Source of the DNA: Aquimarina amphilecti
GTDB lineage: Bacteria; Bacteroidota; Bacteroidia; Flavobacteriales; Flavobacteriaceae
Assembly (NCBI RefSeq): GCF_900109375.1
Contig: NZ_FOAB01000009.1
Location: forward strand, 1 to 64,000
Length of the DNA: 64,000 nucleotides
Direction: 5' to 3'
Below are positions 25,683 to 35,086 of the stretch, one piece after another. The notes beneath the pieces were generated by a model. That model was not told where the DNA came from and ran no database searches. It saw nothing but the letters and a program-made list of their open reading frames with translations. The first letter of the stretch is position 1. Every line of letters starts with the position of its first letter. A program made the position numbers and the translations under genes.

Positions 25683-26540
25683 TTATTTTTGCATTACTGC
25701 ATTTGTAAATTGATTAAAACTATACACTTCACCTATTGAGACATTCAATACTTGATAACTACTATTAATATTATTTTCCTGATTTATATAAAACATTTCA
25801 GAACAATCGCAATTAATACTTGCATTCATAGAAGGGGAACTGTAAATCTCTCTATACATTTGTTGTATAGCAATTCTTTCAAAAAGAGATTCTTTAATAA
25901 ACCCGGATCTGCCAATTATTCTTTCACTATTTTTAGATTGGTCTTTTAAATATTTTGTAAGCATATTAAGTGGGGCAGAAAAGACACCAAACAAATATGG
26001 AATTACTTTAAATTGAAGTGTTCCAGTAGTTAATAATTCTAATTCATCAATATAGATGGGAGGGAATAATAAAGAACTAATTTCTGATTTAATATATAAT
26101 GTCAAGAAATTATCTTGTTTAGACATTATGAGGGACATTTTTTCCATAATTTGATCAATATCTTTAGTTTTCTTAAATGTTTTTCTAAAATTCCTTTTAA
26201 TATCTTCCCATATTTCAACGATCTCACCAAAGTTTACTATTGAAATAATTTGACCAATTTCATTTGTATATAAAATAATTTTTTCTTGAAGTTTAGATAA
26301 GTAATCATCCATTTCTTGATTACAATCTGTTGTTTTTCTTTCCCTTGTGTTCACTAAAACCTCGAATAAATATCCGAATTCATCTCTTTTTAGAAACCGT
26401 TTAGAAACCTCATAAGCAATTATGTTCTCTTTATTAGCACCCATAGAATTAATGGTCTGTTTTGTTTCTATTCTGTACTTAAAGGAATTAGTATTTATAG
26501 GCAAAGAAAATTTTTGCTTTTTATTTTTAACTAGATTCAT
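25683..26540 (-). CDS. Unknown protein between VgrG and RHS toxin (adaptor candidate)
   Basis: 285 aa, no signal peptide or membrane segment. It starts KNKKQKFSLPINTNSFKY, has Lys/Ile-rich alpha/beta character through the middle (EIWEDIKRNFRKTFKKTKDI) and a C-terminal region with CDCSEMFYINQ. No enzyme motif is visible. It lies 18 bases after vgrG and 9 bases before the PAAR-RHS gene; that position in T6SS cargo operons is typically held by chaperone/adaptor proteins that load the effector on the VgrG spike. The role is inferred from position only. Confidence 0.78.
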   Translation of the reverse strand: MNLVKNKKQKFSLPINTNSFKYRIETKQTINSMGANKENIIAYEVSKRFLKRDEFGYLFEVLVNTRERKTTDCNQEMDDYLSKLQEKIILYTNEIGQIISIVNFGEIVEIWEDIKRNFRKTFKKTKDIDQIMEKMSLIMSKQDNFLTLYIKSEISSLLFPPIYIDELELLTTGTLQFKVIPYLFGVFSAPLNMLTKYLKDQSKNSERIIGRSGFIKESLFERIAIQQMYREIYSSPSMNASINCDCSEMFYINQENNINSSYQVLNVSIGEVYSFNQFTNAVMQK

Positions 26541-26558
26541 TTTAGGGTTGATTCTGGA

Positions 26559-28421
26559 TTAATTAATATCTACTTCTCCACCATCTAATTTGACCGTTTT
26601 ACCTTTAAATTTAGCCATACCAATTGCGGCTACTGCCACACCAACTGCTGCAATGGATATAGCAACCCCGGCCTGTATATTGGCCATCACGGATGCGCTA
26701 ATCGAAACTCTTTTTCCTTTAATAGAAGTCGTTTTTCCTTCTAAGGATGCTCTAGAACTGCCTTTTGCACTAAAACTACTGCCTGCATCCAAACTCATAT
26801 TACTAGCTGCATTAGCACTAAAATTACTACCGGCACTAGCAGCAACATTACTACCTGCATTCATCGTTAAATTATTACTCGCCTCGATAGCAATATCAGT
26901 AGAGGAGAAGGTGATTTTATTTGGTGCATTGATAGTGATTTCTCCATTACCACCCATTATTATTGTATTACCACTAGGGTCTGCGATGGTAACACTACCA
27001 TCTGCGTCATTAAGGGTTACTTGATTACCACTTCTTGTTTTGATGGCTTTTAGATGATTATTTCCACTTTTAAAACTTTCAGGAACAGATGATGCGTTAG
27101 TTACGCTTCCTTTTACAATAGGTAATTCCGCATTGTCACCTTCATGATCCACAATAACTTCATCTCCTTTTTCAGGAACAAAATACATTCCTTGGCCTGC
27201 ACCACCAGCTAGACTTGCCTGTCTAATCCAAGGAGACGTTTCTCCTGTTTCTTTTTGCCAAGCATATTGTATTTTAACACGCCCCATTCCTTCTGGGTCT
27301 ACATTATCTACTACAACCGCTGTCTGCGATTTACTTTTTGGATATGCTTTAATAGAAGCTTTTGGATAAACATCTGTTTCTGCAGTAATAGCTTCAAAGG
27401 TGTTCTCGTATCTGCCGTTTTCACTGCAATTATGTGTTATTTTGGTAATTCTGTAACCTCCATAAGATGAGGTCTCTCCGTCTATTATTATTTTACTCCC
27501 AAGGGCAATACTGGGATTACTACTTTTTCCGGAGACTTTTATTTGATTTACTTCATTAGCTTGTTTTTGATGTAATATTTGATCATCTATTCTTGATTTC
27601 ATTTGTGGATCATCATGAGCACTCACAAAAACCTGTGTTTCTTTCTGAAATAACTTGTTACTCTTTTGATTGAGGGTAGAAATAAAACCTTTAGAATTAG
27701 AATTCAACTCGTTGGTTTTTACTTCGTGAAAATTATCTGTTAGATAATCATTGGTAAAATATTTAAAGTTATTAGGTATAGCTTCTAACTTCATAGATAA
27801 CTCTAATAAATCATAACCATACCGAAGTTTTATAGGATCATTGTTTTCATGTTTCCCAAATACCAATTTAGATCCATCATAATAAAACCATTCTCCGTAT
27901 TGTGCTGCCAGTCTACTCGCGTATTGGAAAGCGCTTTCTTCTTTTTGAACACTATAATGTATGGGAGTAACTTTTTTGGGAGAGATATTACATTGTAAAA
28001 TTCCTTTGTCATATCCCGTAAACGTTTTTTCTAAAATCTCTGAAATTCCTATATCCTGATGCGAAGCATAATGTGGTCCATCATCAGCAATTATACTACA
28101 ACTTTTGCCTAATATGTGTATTAAATCTCCTGTTTTATGATAAAAACCTTTTACTGTATTAATAGATGTTACAATACCTTTAAATTCGAGTATTTCATTT
28201 TCAGAAAACCCATTGACGGATTGTATTTTTAATAGAAAAATAGCCCCCAGAAAGTTAATACTTTCTCCAGAAATATGATCAGTAACTTCTTCTAGTACAT
28301 CTTTTCTACAAACTAATTCGAAATTATGATGTGCATCTATTTCTTGAGAAAGAGAGAGTTTTTTAAAAGCAGGGATGGGATCACCATCTATGAATATTTG
28401 TACTTGTGTGTCAGTTGCCAT
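26559..28421 (-). CDS. vgrG: Type VI secretion system spike protein VgrG
   Basis: 620 aa. N-terminal gp27-like domain (~1-350: IFIDGDPIPAFKKLSLSQEI, YASRLAAQYGEWFYYDG). Gp5-like OB fold ~368-445 (VVVDNVDPEGMGRVKIQYAW, WIRQASLAGGAGQGMYFVPE, GDEVIVDHEGD). C-terminal beta-helix (~460-575) with Ala/Gly/Ser-rich repeats such as MNAGSNVAASAGSNFSANA, then a hydrophobic Ala/Val stretch (~575-600) before KFKGKTVKLDGGEVDIN. VgrG caps the Hcp tube and carries PAAR-effectors. First gene of the cargo operon. No sheath, tube or membrane-complex gene is in the window, so the apparatus must be elsewhere. Confidence 0.93.
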   Translation of the reverse strand: MATDTQVQIFIDGDPIPAFKKLSLSQEIDAHHNFELVCRKDVLEEVTDHISGESINFLGAIFLLKIQSVNGFSENEILEFKGIVTSINTVKGFYHKTGDLIHILGKSCSIIADDGPHYASHQDIGISEILEKTFTGYDKGILQCNISPKKVTPIHYSVQKEESAFQYASRLAAQYGEWFYYDGSKLVFGKHENNDPIKLRYGYDLLELSMKLEAIPNNFKYFTNDYLTDNFHEVKTNELNSNSKGFISTLNQKSNKLFQKETQVFVSAHDDPQMKSRIDDQILHQKQANEVNQIKVSGKSSNPSIALGSKIIIDGETSSYGGYRITKITHNCSENGRYENTFEAITAETDVYPKASIKAYPKSKSQTAVVVDNVDPEGMGRVKIQYAWQKETGETSPWIRQASLAGGAGQGMYFVPEKGDEVIVDHEGDNAELPIVKGSVTNASSVPESFKSGNNHLKAIKTRSGNQVTLNDADGSVTIADPSGNTIIMGGNGEITINAPNKITFSSTDIAIEASNNLTMNAGSNVAASAGSNFSANAASNMSLDAGSSFSAKGSSRASLEGKTTSIKGKRVSISASVMANIQAGVAISIAAVGVAVAAIGMAKFKGKTVKLDGGEVDIN

Positions 28422-28765
28422 AATTATATTGATATCGGAATTATCCAGTTTACTAGTTTAATTTATAATTATTAGAGGGAAATAATTTCGAAATGAGGAT
28501 GAATGGTTACTAAAGCAGGACGTTTGTAGTAAATTTTGTGGTTTTAAAGAAATGCTTTGTAATTATCTCATAGATAATAAATAATGATGTGTTTTTAAAT
28601 ACTATACTGAACACTTAGAATAAAGTCTATAGTGAGATAACAATGTTCCTTTAGGATTTACTGTTGGTCAACAAAATCTCTTCAAATGTCCACAGCTTAA
28701 TTTTATTGGATGAGAATAAAATTAAGTTTACCTCAGGTTTAATAATTTATTTAAAATTAAAAGCA
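28422..28765. other. Intergenic between vgrG and a divergent lipoprotein
   Basis: 344 AT-rich bases holding the divergent promoters of vgrG and the lipoprotein gene at 28766. The reading frame upstream of 28766 stays open back to a TTG at 28664, but the added residues do not look like protein and would destroy the signal peptide. No hairpin or repeat stands out. Confidence 0.5.
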
Positions 28766-29185
28766 ATGAAAACTCAAAACAATTTTTTTAAAAACTTAAG
28801 TAAAGTAGTATTAGTGTTATCTGTTTTATTTATTTCGTCATGTGGTAGTGATGATGATGGAACACCAGCCGAAGCATTTGTTACACTTCCTACACAAGTA
28901 CTAACATCTTATACAGGTAATTTAGTATATACTCCTGGTGATGGTTCAGGTCCAACTATTAATACGAGTGGTACTGCTACTGTTGCAGTATCTGGTAATA
29001 CATATACGATTAGTTTTAGTGATGGAGTACCCTCGCTTAGCGGACTTGTCTTCTTAGCTGGTTCTAGTGATAATTTTGTATCTGCTTCTGCAGGTCAATC
29101 TACAACTGGTATTTCGGTAGAAGACGGAGATTTAGCTGTTGGAGCAACTATTAGTGGAAATACGTGGGCATTTTCTACTAATTAA
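28766..29185 (+). CDS. Small lipoprotein with FSDGVPSLSG module
   Basis: 139 aa from the ATG at 28766, which gives a normal signal peptide with lipobox LFISSC followed by an acidic GSDDDG spacer. The mature part is a single beta module: SYTGNLVYTPGDG, TATVAVSGNTYTISFSDGVP, SLSGLVF, ISVEDGDLAVG. The same pattern is present twice in the protein at 15333-16313. No function is recognised. Monocistronic, with its own terminator. Confidence 0.85.
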   Translation: MKTQNNFFKNLSKVVLVLSVLFISSCGSDDDGTPAEAFVTLPTQVLTSYTGNLVYTPGDGSGPTINTSGTATVAVSGNTYTISFSDGVPSLSGLVFLAGSSDNFVSASAGQSTTGISVEDGDLAVGATISGNTWAFSTN

Positions 29186-29210
29186 TTTTTTTATTCAAAT
29201 ATCTCTAGGG

Positions 29211-29247
29211 AAAGGGTGGTTTTGGGGAAAACCATCCTTTTCATTTT
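29211..29247 (+). terminator. Terminator of the lipoprotein gene
   Basis: 13-bp stem 29211-29223 / 29228-29240 (AAAGGGTGGTTTT, one G-U pair), GGGG loop, then a T-rich tail. Confidence 0.88.
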
Positions 29248-29294
29248 TGTATTTCAAAATGATGTTATATAGCTAACTAGTAATTTACATAAAA

Positions 29295-30341
29295 ATGAAA
29301 AACATATTCACATATAAAACTCTTGTCTCTGCTATGGTTGTTCTTATTGCTGTTGGTTGTGGTAGTAAAAAATCATTAAGGACAGAAGTTATAAAACCTC
29401 CGATTGTTACATTGGATTCATCCGTTAAAAAAATAGGTATCCTTAATAGAAGTATACCTTCTGATGAAAATGTAGGATTGGACCAAGTAGATAAAATATT
29501 ATCTATAGAAGGTGCTAAACTTGATGAAGATGGTGCTAGGCAAGCTATGATTGCATTAAAAACAGCATTGCTTCAAAATCCTAGATTTACTGAAGTTACT
29601 ATATTGTCTAATTCATTAAAAGAAAACCCTGGAGGAGGTATTTTTCCTTCACCTATAAGCTGGGATCAAATTAATGACCTTTGTAAAACTAATAATATAG
29701 ATGCTGTTTTTACTTTAGCTTTATATGATACAGATGCTAAAGCTTCATACACAGTTGAGAACAAGAAAATAGAGGGGCCTTTAGGAATAGAGCTTCCGGC
29801 TGTAGAACACAAAGTAAGCATAGATACTAAGATAAAAACCGGATGGAGGATATATGATCCTATTCGAAAAAAAATTAGTGATCAATTATCTGTTAATGAA
29901 AAGACTAAATCTGTAGGAAAAGGAATTAATCCAATAAAAGCAATTGAAGCTGCTACGAATAGAAAACAATCCGTTTTGCAAATTAGTCAGAAAATAGGTA
30001 GTGATTATGCATCGAGATTATTACCCTACAAGGATAATGTATATAGAGATTATTATGTAAAAGCAACACCAAATTTCGAAGTTGCAAAAAGAAAAGTAGA
30101 AACAGGGCAATGGGAAGGAGCTGCTGAGTTATGGGAAAAAGAAACTAATAACTCTGATCCAGAAATTGCAGGACAAGCTTGTTTTAATATGGCTTTTTAT
30201 AATGAAATAAAAGGAGATTATACCAAAGCTATCGAATGGGCTACAAAAGCTTATACAGATTATGAAAACAAAAATGCATTAAGGTATATTAATGATTTGA
30301 AAGAAAGAATTGAGGATAATAAAATTGTGGGAGATTACTAG
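29295..30341 (+). CDS. DUF6340-like lipoprotein with TPR tail
   Basis: 348 aa. Lipobox region VLIAVGC with a GSKK spacer. The middle resembles the DUF6340 family of Bacteroidota lipoproteins (KKIGILNRSIPSD, IDAVFTLALYDTDAK, VSIDTKIKTGWRIYDPIRKK). The last ~85 residues carry a TPR-like repeat (QWEGAAELWEKETNN, QACFNMAFYNEIKGDYTKAI). Located in the periplasm, probably anchored to a membrane. Function unknown. It stands as a single gene. Confidence 0.85.
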   Translation: MKNIFTYKTLVSAMVVLIAVGCGSKKSLRTEVIKPPIVTLDSSVKKIGILNRSIPSDENVGLDQVDKILSIEGAKLDEDGARQAMIALKTALLQNPRFTEVTILSNSLKENPGGGIFPSPISWDQINDLCKTNNIDAVFTLALYDTDAKASYTVENKKIEGPLGIELPAVEHKVSIDTKIKTGWRIYDPIRKKISDQLSVNEKTKSVGKGINPIKAIEAATNRKQSVLQISQKIGSDYASRLLPYKDNVYRDYYVKATPNFEVAKRKVETGQWEGAAELWEKETNNSDPEIAGQACFNMAFYNEIKGDYTKAIEWATKAYTDYENKNALRYINDLKERIEDNKIVGDY

Positions 30342-30406
30342 CTATAGCATACTCACTGATATTTAGTAAATATTTACAAAGAAATTAAAATTGTATTGTC
30401 CGAATT

Positions 30407-30640
30407 CTATTTCTTTCCGAATATAGAATCCATTATTGTTTTTAACCCTCTAAATGCCATGAATATAGCAAAAGCAGCTCCGATTAATCCCAAAATTAAT
30501 ATGGGATAGTAATAGGAATGATCTTGATTTTTAAAAGCAGAATGTATAATTACAGGACTAATAAACATAAAAATCAGCGCAATTGCCATACGCTGTATAC
30601 CTTTACCTAACAATTCTTTATCTGTTCTTTTAGGCTCCAT
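30407..30640 (-). CDS. DUF6095-like small membrane protein
   Basis: 77 aa with two transmembrane segments (~18-34 MAIALIFMFISPVIIHS and ~46-66 PILILGLIGAAFAIFMAF) and a KELLGKGIQRM start typical of the DUF6095 family. The start overlaps the end of murQ by 11 bases, so it is translationally coupled to it. Function unknown. Confidence 0.82.
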   Translation of the reverse strand: MEPKRTDKELLGKGIQRMAIALIFMFISPVIIHSAFKNQDHSYYYPILILGLIGAAFAIFMAFRGLKTIMDSIFGKK

Positions 30641-31442
30641 AATTATCTATTGCGTTTCTGACACTTCCATACTTTTCTAATAATTCAGCGGCCAAGGTTC
30701 TTTCTATTTTTAGCTCATCCATAATCATTCGAGTACCACGATCTACTAGCTTATTATTACTAAGTTGCATATCTACCATTTTATTCCCTTTCACTTTTCC
30801 GAGTTGTATCATGGTAGATGTTGATATCATATTTAACACTAATTTTTGGGCAGTTCCAGCTTTCATTCTGGAACTTCCGGTAACAAATTCTGGACCAACA
30901 GTTACTACAATTGGATATTGAGCTGTCTTGTCTAAAGGACTTCCTTCATTACAAGTAATGCAACCAGTAATAATATTTGATGCATTACATTTTTCTAGGG
31001 CTCCTATCACATAAGGAGTAGTTCCTGATGCTGCAATACCAATAACAACATCTTTTTCTGAGATTTTATGTGCTTCTAGATCTTTCCATCCTTGTTCCGT
31101 ACTATCTTCTGCAAATTCTACAGCTTTTCTGATAGCCGGATCTCCACCAGCAATTAAACCAATAACCAGATCATAAGAGACCCCAAAAGTAGGAGGGCAC
31201 TCGCTCGCATCTACGACACCCAATCGACCACTGGTACCAGCTCCCATATAAAAGAGTCTTCCTCCGTTTCTTAGTTTTTCCACAATCTGAGATACTAATT
31301 GTTCAATCTGTGGGATAGCTTTTTCTACAGCATTTGGTACTGTTTTATCTTCCTTGTTAATGTTAGATAATAATTCAGAAAGATTCATCTTTTCTAGATG
31401 ATTGTAGTTGGAAGCTTGTTCGGTTATTTTGGTAAAACTCAT
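30630..31442 (-). CDS. murQ: N-acetylmuramic acid 6-phosphate etherase
   Basis: 270 aa, SIS-fold lyase that splits the D-lactyl ether of MurNAc-6-P to give GlcNAc-6-P, a peptidoglycan recycling step in the cytosol. Family motifs: FYMGAGTSGRLGVVDASECP with catalytic-type Glu at E81, PPTFG, GDPAIRKAVE, IGIAASGTTPYVIGAL and TGSSRMKAGTAQKLVLNMIST. The length is slightly below the ~300 aa of E. coli, as is usual in Flavobacteriia. A small membrane protein gene overlaps its 3' end. Confidence 0.95.
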   Translation of the reverse strand: MSFTKITEQASNYNHLEKMNLSELLSNINKEDKTVPNAVEKAIPQIEQLVSQIVEKLRNGGRLFYMGAGTSGRLGVVDASECPPTFGVSYDLVIGLIAGGDPAIRKAVEFAEDSTEQGWKDLEAHKISEKDVVIGIAASGTTPYVIGALEKCNASNIITGCITCNEGSPLDKTAQYPIVVTVGPEFVTGSSRMKAGTAQKLVLNMISTSTMIQLGKVKGNKMVDMQLSNNKLVDRGTRMIMDELKIERTLAAELLEKYGSVRNAIDNYGA

Positions 31443-31467
31443 GCCTCAAAAATACTGATTTTCCTGA

Positions 31468-32289
31468 TTATTCTTCTATTGTAAACTGAAAACGATTAGC
31501 TGCAGATAGATTAAAATACCCCAAAGCGTAATTGTCCGGGTTGGTTGTATTAATAATATTTCCTCTTATTTGCGCAGGAGGCGTTTGGAAAGGGTTTCCA
31601 CCTTCTTGTTCACTTTGTTCAATTAATATATTAGAGTAGTTATAGTATCGCTGGTCAATTCCAAGAATTTTTATGGTTACTTCTTCCCCGCCAACCATAT
31701 CTTCATAGAAGTAAGAAAAATTAAAAGACTCTCCCTGATAGAAGCGATCTTCACTAGGAAGGTATAAGTTAAAATCAAAATCAAAAAGATAGAAATCTTC
31801 CCTAGTCCCTTCATCAGTAAAGAAAACAATTACTTCAGTTTCATCACCATCAAATAAAGTTCCATCGCCTTGCTCTACATTATCAATTGCAACAGTAGGA
31901 ATTAATTGAGTTGTAGCTTTATAGGTTTCTTGATCATAAATCACCGTAAGTTCATAATCAATATCAAACTCAGGGATTATATTTGGATCTTCTGGAATAA
32001 AGTATCCAGGTTCGTTTAATGATTCTATGAAATTAATAATAGAATTGTCTGAGAGATTGGTGACAAATACAGTTGCATTACTTACTTTAGGTACATCATC
32101 ATCAAAAAAAGGAGCTGATAACGTTAGTCTTACACCACCTAATGAATTTATTGGAGTCTCATCTAGGTAGATTTCAAAGGAAGCATCTATAACTAACTTT
32201 GGTTCTCCATTAGGAACATCAACATCAATAACATCTTCACAACTTGTGATTATAGAAAGTCCGATTATAATATATAATAGCTTTTTCAT
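31468..32289 (-). CDS. DUF4249 lipoprotein, partner of a TonB receptor
   Basis: 273 aa from the ATG at 32287-32289, which yields MKKLLYIIIGLSIITSC with a proper lipobox; a farther upstream ATG overlapping the receptor gene is unlikely. DUF4249 pattern: CEDVIDVDVPNGEPKLVIDA, LTLSAPFFDDD, DYELTVIYDQETYKATTQL. Members are encoded next to TonB-dependent receptors as surface lipoproteins, as here (4 bases after the receptor stop). The substrate is unknown. Confidence 0.9.
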   Translation of the reverse strand: MKKLLYIIIGLSIITSCEDVIDVDVPNGEPKLVIDASFEIYLDETPINSLGGVRLTLSAPFFDDDVPKVSNATVFVTNLSDNSIINFIESLNEPGYFIPEDPNIIPEFDIDYELTVIYDQETYKATTQLIPTVAIDNVEQGDGTLFDGDETEVIVFFTDEGTREDFYLFDFDFNLYLPSEDRFYQGESFNFSYFYEDMVGGEEVTIKILGIDQRYYNYSNILIEQSEQEGGNPFQTPPAQIRGNIINTTNPDNYALGYFNLSAANRFQFTIEE

Positions 32290-32293
32290 TGTG

Positions 32294-34687
32294 TTAAAAT
32301 TTAAAATTATAGGTGATAGCTGGAACAATCCCAAATATAGAGGTTCTTACAGCTTCGTTTACTCGTGTTTCTGTATTTTGGCTAAAGGCAATGGATGCGG
32401 CATTTCTACGATTGTATAGGTTATAAATACTAAAAACCCATTCTCCTTGCCACTTCCTGTTTTTATTTTTTCGCGGAGTCAATGTAGCCGAAACATCCAT
32501 ACGGTGATAAGACGGTAAACGTTGATCGTTTCTTAAACCATCATATATTGGTACTACCAATCCTTGAAATTCAAATTGTCCTGATGGATAATTAGTAGGT
32601 TGCCCAGTTTGGAATAAAAAATTAGCATTAAATTTCCATTTTTTATTCAGTTCATAACTTCCATTAAAAGAAATATCGTGGGTTTTATCAAAAGGAGTAT
32701 TATACCATTCCCCATTGTTGATACCTGTCTCTGTTGGAGTTCTACCAGGTGTGCGTTGTTCTGATTTAGACAATGTATAAGCTAGCCATCCTTTGAACTT
32801 ACCTTCATTTTTTCTGATCAAAAGTTCTAAACCATATGCTCTTGCTTCTCCATTAAGTATTTCTTGTTCGATTGCATCGTTAGCAATAAGTTCAGCACCG
32901 TCAATATAATCTATTCTATTTTTAATGTCTTTATAGAATACTTCTGTTTCGATCGAATATGCATCGTCTTTAATACTTTTAAAGAACCCTAACGCATATT
33001 GATTTAATAATTGTGGTTTTACATATTTTCCACTTGGCGTCCATACATCTAAAGGAGTAGGGGAGCTAGTGTTAGATAACAGATGTAGGTATTGAGCCAT
33101 TCGATTATAACTAGCTTTTACAGAAGTATTGTCATTGAAAATATATGCTAACGCTACTCTTGGTTCTAGATTAGTGAAGTTCTTGATTTGAGCACTTCTA
33201 CTAATTCTTTCTGTACCAATTGGATTGGCAGCTTCATAAATCTGTAATTCCTCATTGAATAAAAGAGGATTGTCATTTTCATAAATATTTAATTCGTCTT
33301 GACCTAATCTAGTAAAATTGCTAAGTCGTATACCATATTGTAATGATAGCTTATTGGAAATTTTGTGTTCTGCATCAATGTATACTCCTAATTCATTGGC
33401 GTATTTATCAATTAACTTATCTCTGATAATTCCAGAGTCTTCTCTGTTTGGTTTTATCTCACCAGGATTAAATCGATAGTATATATTATTGATACCATAG
33501 TTAAGTTGAAAATTATCACTTAAATAATGCTTTAGGTCGTACTTTAAATTAAAGTTTCTAATACCAGAATCCCATTCGAAACCTACAAAATCAAGTTCTA
33601 AACCGTAAAAATAATCCGAGTATATTAAGGATAAATTGGAGAATAACTTATCTGAGAATAAATGATTCCATCTTAAATTTAAAACTGTGTTTCCATACGT
33701 ATTTCTAAAACTTTCACTTATAGAAAAAACATCTCTACCAAAATATCCTGACAAAAAGATGTTATTGTTTTCATTGATTTTGTAGTTTAATTTAGTGTTG
33801 AGGTCATAAAAGTATGCGACATTATCATTACCATCATCTACAATTGGCAAAAATAGATGAGCATACGATGCTCTTCCTCCAACAAGAAAAGCTCCTTTGT
33901 TCTTTACAATTGGGCCTTCTGCTAATAACCTACTGGAAACGAGTCCAAGTCCACCATTAATATGATATTCCTTGCTATTTCCTTCTTTTTGATAAATATC
34001 CAATACAGAAGATACACGTCCTCCATATTTTGCAGGAATTCCTCCCTTATAGAGTTTAATATCTTTGATTGCATCCGGATTGAAAACAGAAAAGAATCCA
34101 AATAAATGTGATGAATTAAAAATAGTGGCTTCATCTAATAAAATTAAGTTTTGATCAGCCGCACCGCCACGAACATTAAATCCTGATGCACCTTCACCAC
34201 CACTAGTTACACCCGGTAAGAGTACAATAGATTTAATAACATCTGCTTCACCAAGTACTACGGGAATTTGTTTGATCGTTCCAGCGGTTAGTTTATTAAG
34301 ACTCATCTGCGGATTTTTAATATCCACTTTTTCAATATTCTCTGTAATAACAACTTCGTCTAACATTTCTGAAGCCTCAGTTAATTGAAAGTTTAATTTT
34401 TTATCTTCATTAAGTATAATTTCCTGTACAATGTCTTTAAAACCTAAGTAACTTATCTGTAGTTTATAAGTGCCTTCTGGTAAAGTAATAGAATAAAATC
34501 CATATTCATTGGTTACTACACCTTTTCCCATTTCTGGAAAGAGCACATTAACACCAATTAATGTTTCGTTACTAGATTGTTCTGAAATAGTACCATTGAT
34601 CGTAAATTTTTCTTGACCTATTATGGCGCTATTAGCTAGTAAACATAGTAGTACTAGCCATATATTGTGAGTGAGATGTTTTTTCAA
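32294..34687 (-). CDS. TonB-dependent outer-membrane receptor
   Basis: 797 aa. Signal peptide, then a carboxypeptidase-regulatory-like beta domain (~27-110: FTINGTISEQSSNETLIGVN, GTYKLQISYLGFKD), plug domain (~125-230: MSLNKLTAGTIKQIPVVLGE, GFNVRGGAADQNLILLDEA) and a 22-strand-type barrel ending in GIVPAITYNFKF with a terminal Phe. This is the CarboxypepD_reg/plug type used for active uptake in Bacteroidota. It forms a two-gene unit with the DUF4249 lipoprotein. No siderophore or sugar genes are nearby to tell the ligand. Confidence 0.94.
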   Translation of the reverse strand: MKKHLTHNIWLVLLCLLANSAIIGQEKFTINGTISEQSSNETLIGVNVLFPEMGKGVVTNEYGFYSITLPEGTYKLQISYLGFKDIVQEIILNEDKKLNFQLTEASEMLDEVVITENIEKVDIKNPQMSLNKLTAGTIKQIPVVLGEADVIKSIVLLPGVTSGGEGASGFNVRGGAADQNLILLDEATIFNSSHLFGFFSVFNPDAIKDIKLYKGGIPAKYGGRVSSVLDIYQKEGNSKEYHINGGLGLVSSRLLAEGPIVKNKGAFLVGGRASYAHLFLPIVDDGNDNVAYFYDLNTKLNYKINENNNIFLSGYFGRDVFSISESFRNTYGNTVLNLRWNHLFSDKLFSNLSLIYSDYFYGLELDFVGFEWDSGIRNFNLKYDLKHYLSDNFQLNYGINNIYYRFNPGEIKPNREDSGIIRDKLIDKYANELGVYIDAEHKISNKLSLQYGIRLSNFTRLGQDELNIYENDNPLLFNEELQIYEAANPIGTERISRSAQIKNFTNLEPRVALAYIFNDNTSVKASYNRMAQYLHLLSNTSSPTPLDVWTPSGKYVKPQLLNQYALGFFKSIKDDAYSIETEVFYKDIKNRIDYIDGAELIANDAIEQEILNGEARAYGLELLIRKNEGKFKGWLAYTLSKSEQRTPGRTPTETGINNGEWYNTPFDKTHDISFNGSYELNKKWKFNANFLFQTGQPTNYPSGQFEFQGLVVPIYDGLRNDQRLPSYHRMDVSATLTPRKNKNRKWQGEWVFSIYNLYNRRNAASIAFSQNTETRVNEAVRTSIFGIVPAITYNFKF

Positions 34688-35086
34688 AAGAAAGTTTTTT
34701 CAGTAGCATTAATAGAATAGACGCCCTAATCTAAAATATGTTACGTATTTAGAGTATATAAATATATTGCAATATGTTGCTTCTAATTAAGATTTCCAGC
34801 AAAAACTAATGGGAAACCATTCTTCGGTGTATAAAGTATTACTATTTGTGGGTTTAATACTTGATTTGCGTTTAAGATATACTTGGTTGTTTTCTGAAAA
34901 TACATAGTTAGTATCTATTTTTTTGGTTCTTAGAATAACTTTAGTTTTCATTTGGGGCTTTGGTAACATTTCTTTCTTATATAAAATCATTGTATCAATT
35001 TTTGTGCCTAATTATATCTGAACTATTTTTTTTAAACTTTGAATGGTTGTTTTTGTTAGATGTTTTCAGTTTTATTATTTTGATTT
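34688..35086. other. Intergenic, at most one doubtful short gene
   Basis: 399 bases between the TonB receptor and the barrel gene. A 67-codon minus-strand frame (34787-34990) begins MILYKKEMLPKPQMKTKVIL and is hydrophilic with no motif. It may be a small unknown protein but could be chance. No strong hairpin is seen. Confidence 0.35.

Noticed and set aside
26590..27024. 144-codon plus-strand frame inside vgrG
   Set aside because: Antisense of the Ala/Gly/Ser-rich VgrG tail; the hydrophobic composition is an artefact of the repeat.
34787..34990. 67-codon minus-strand frame between the TonB receptor and barrel genes
   Set aside because: Hydrophilic with no motif and no partner; kept only as a remark in the intergenic entry.
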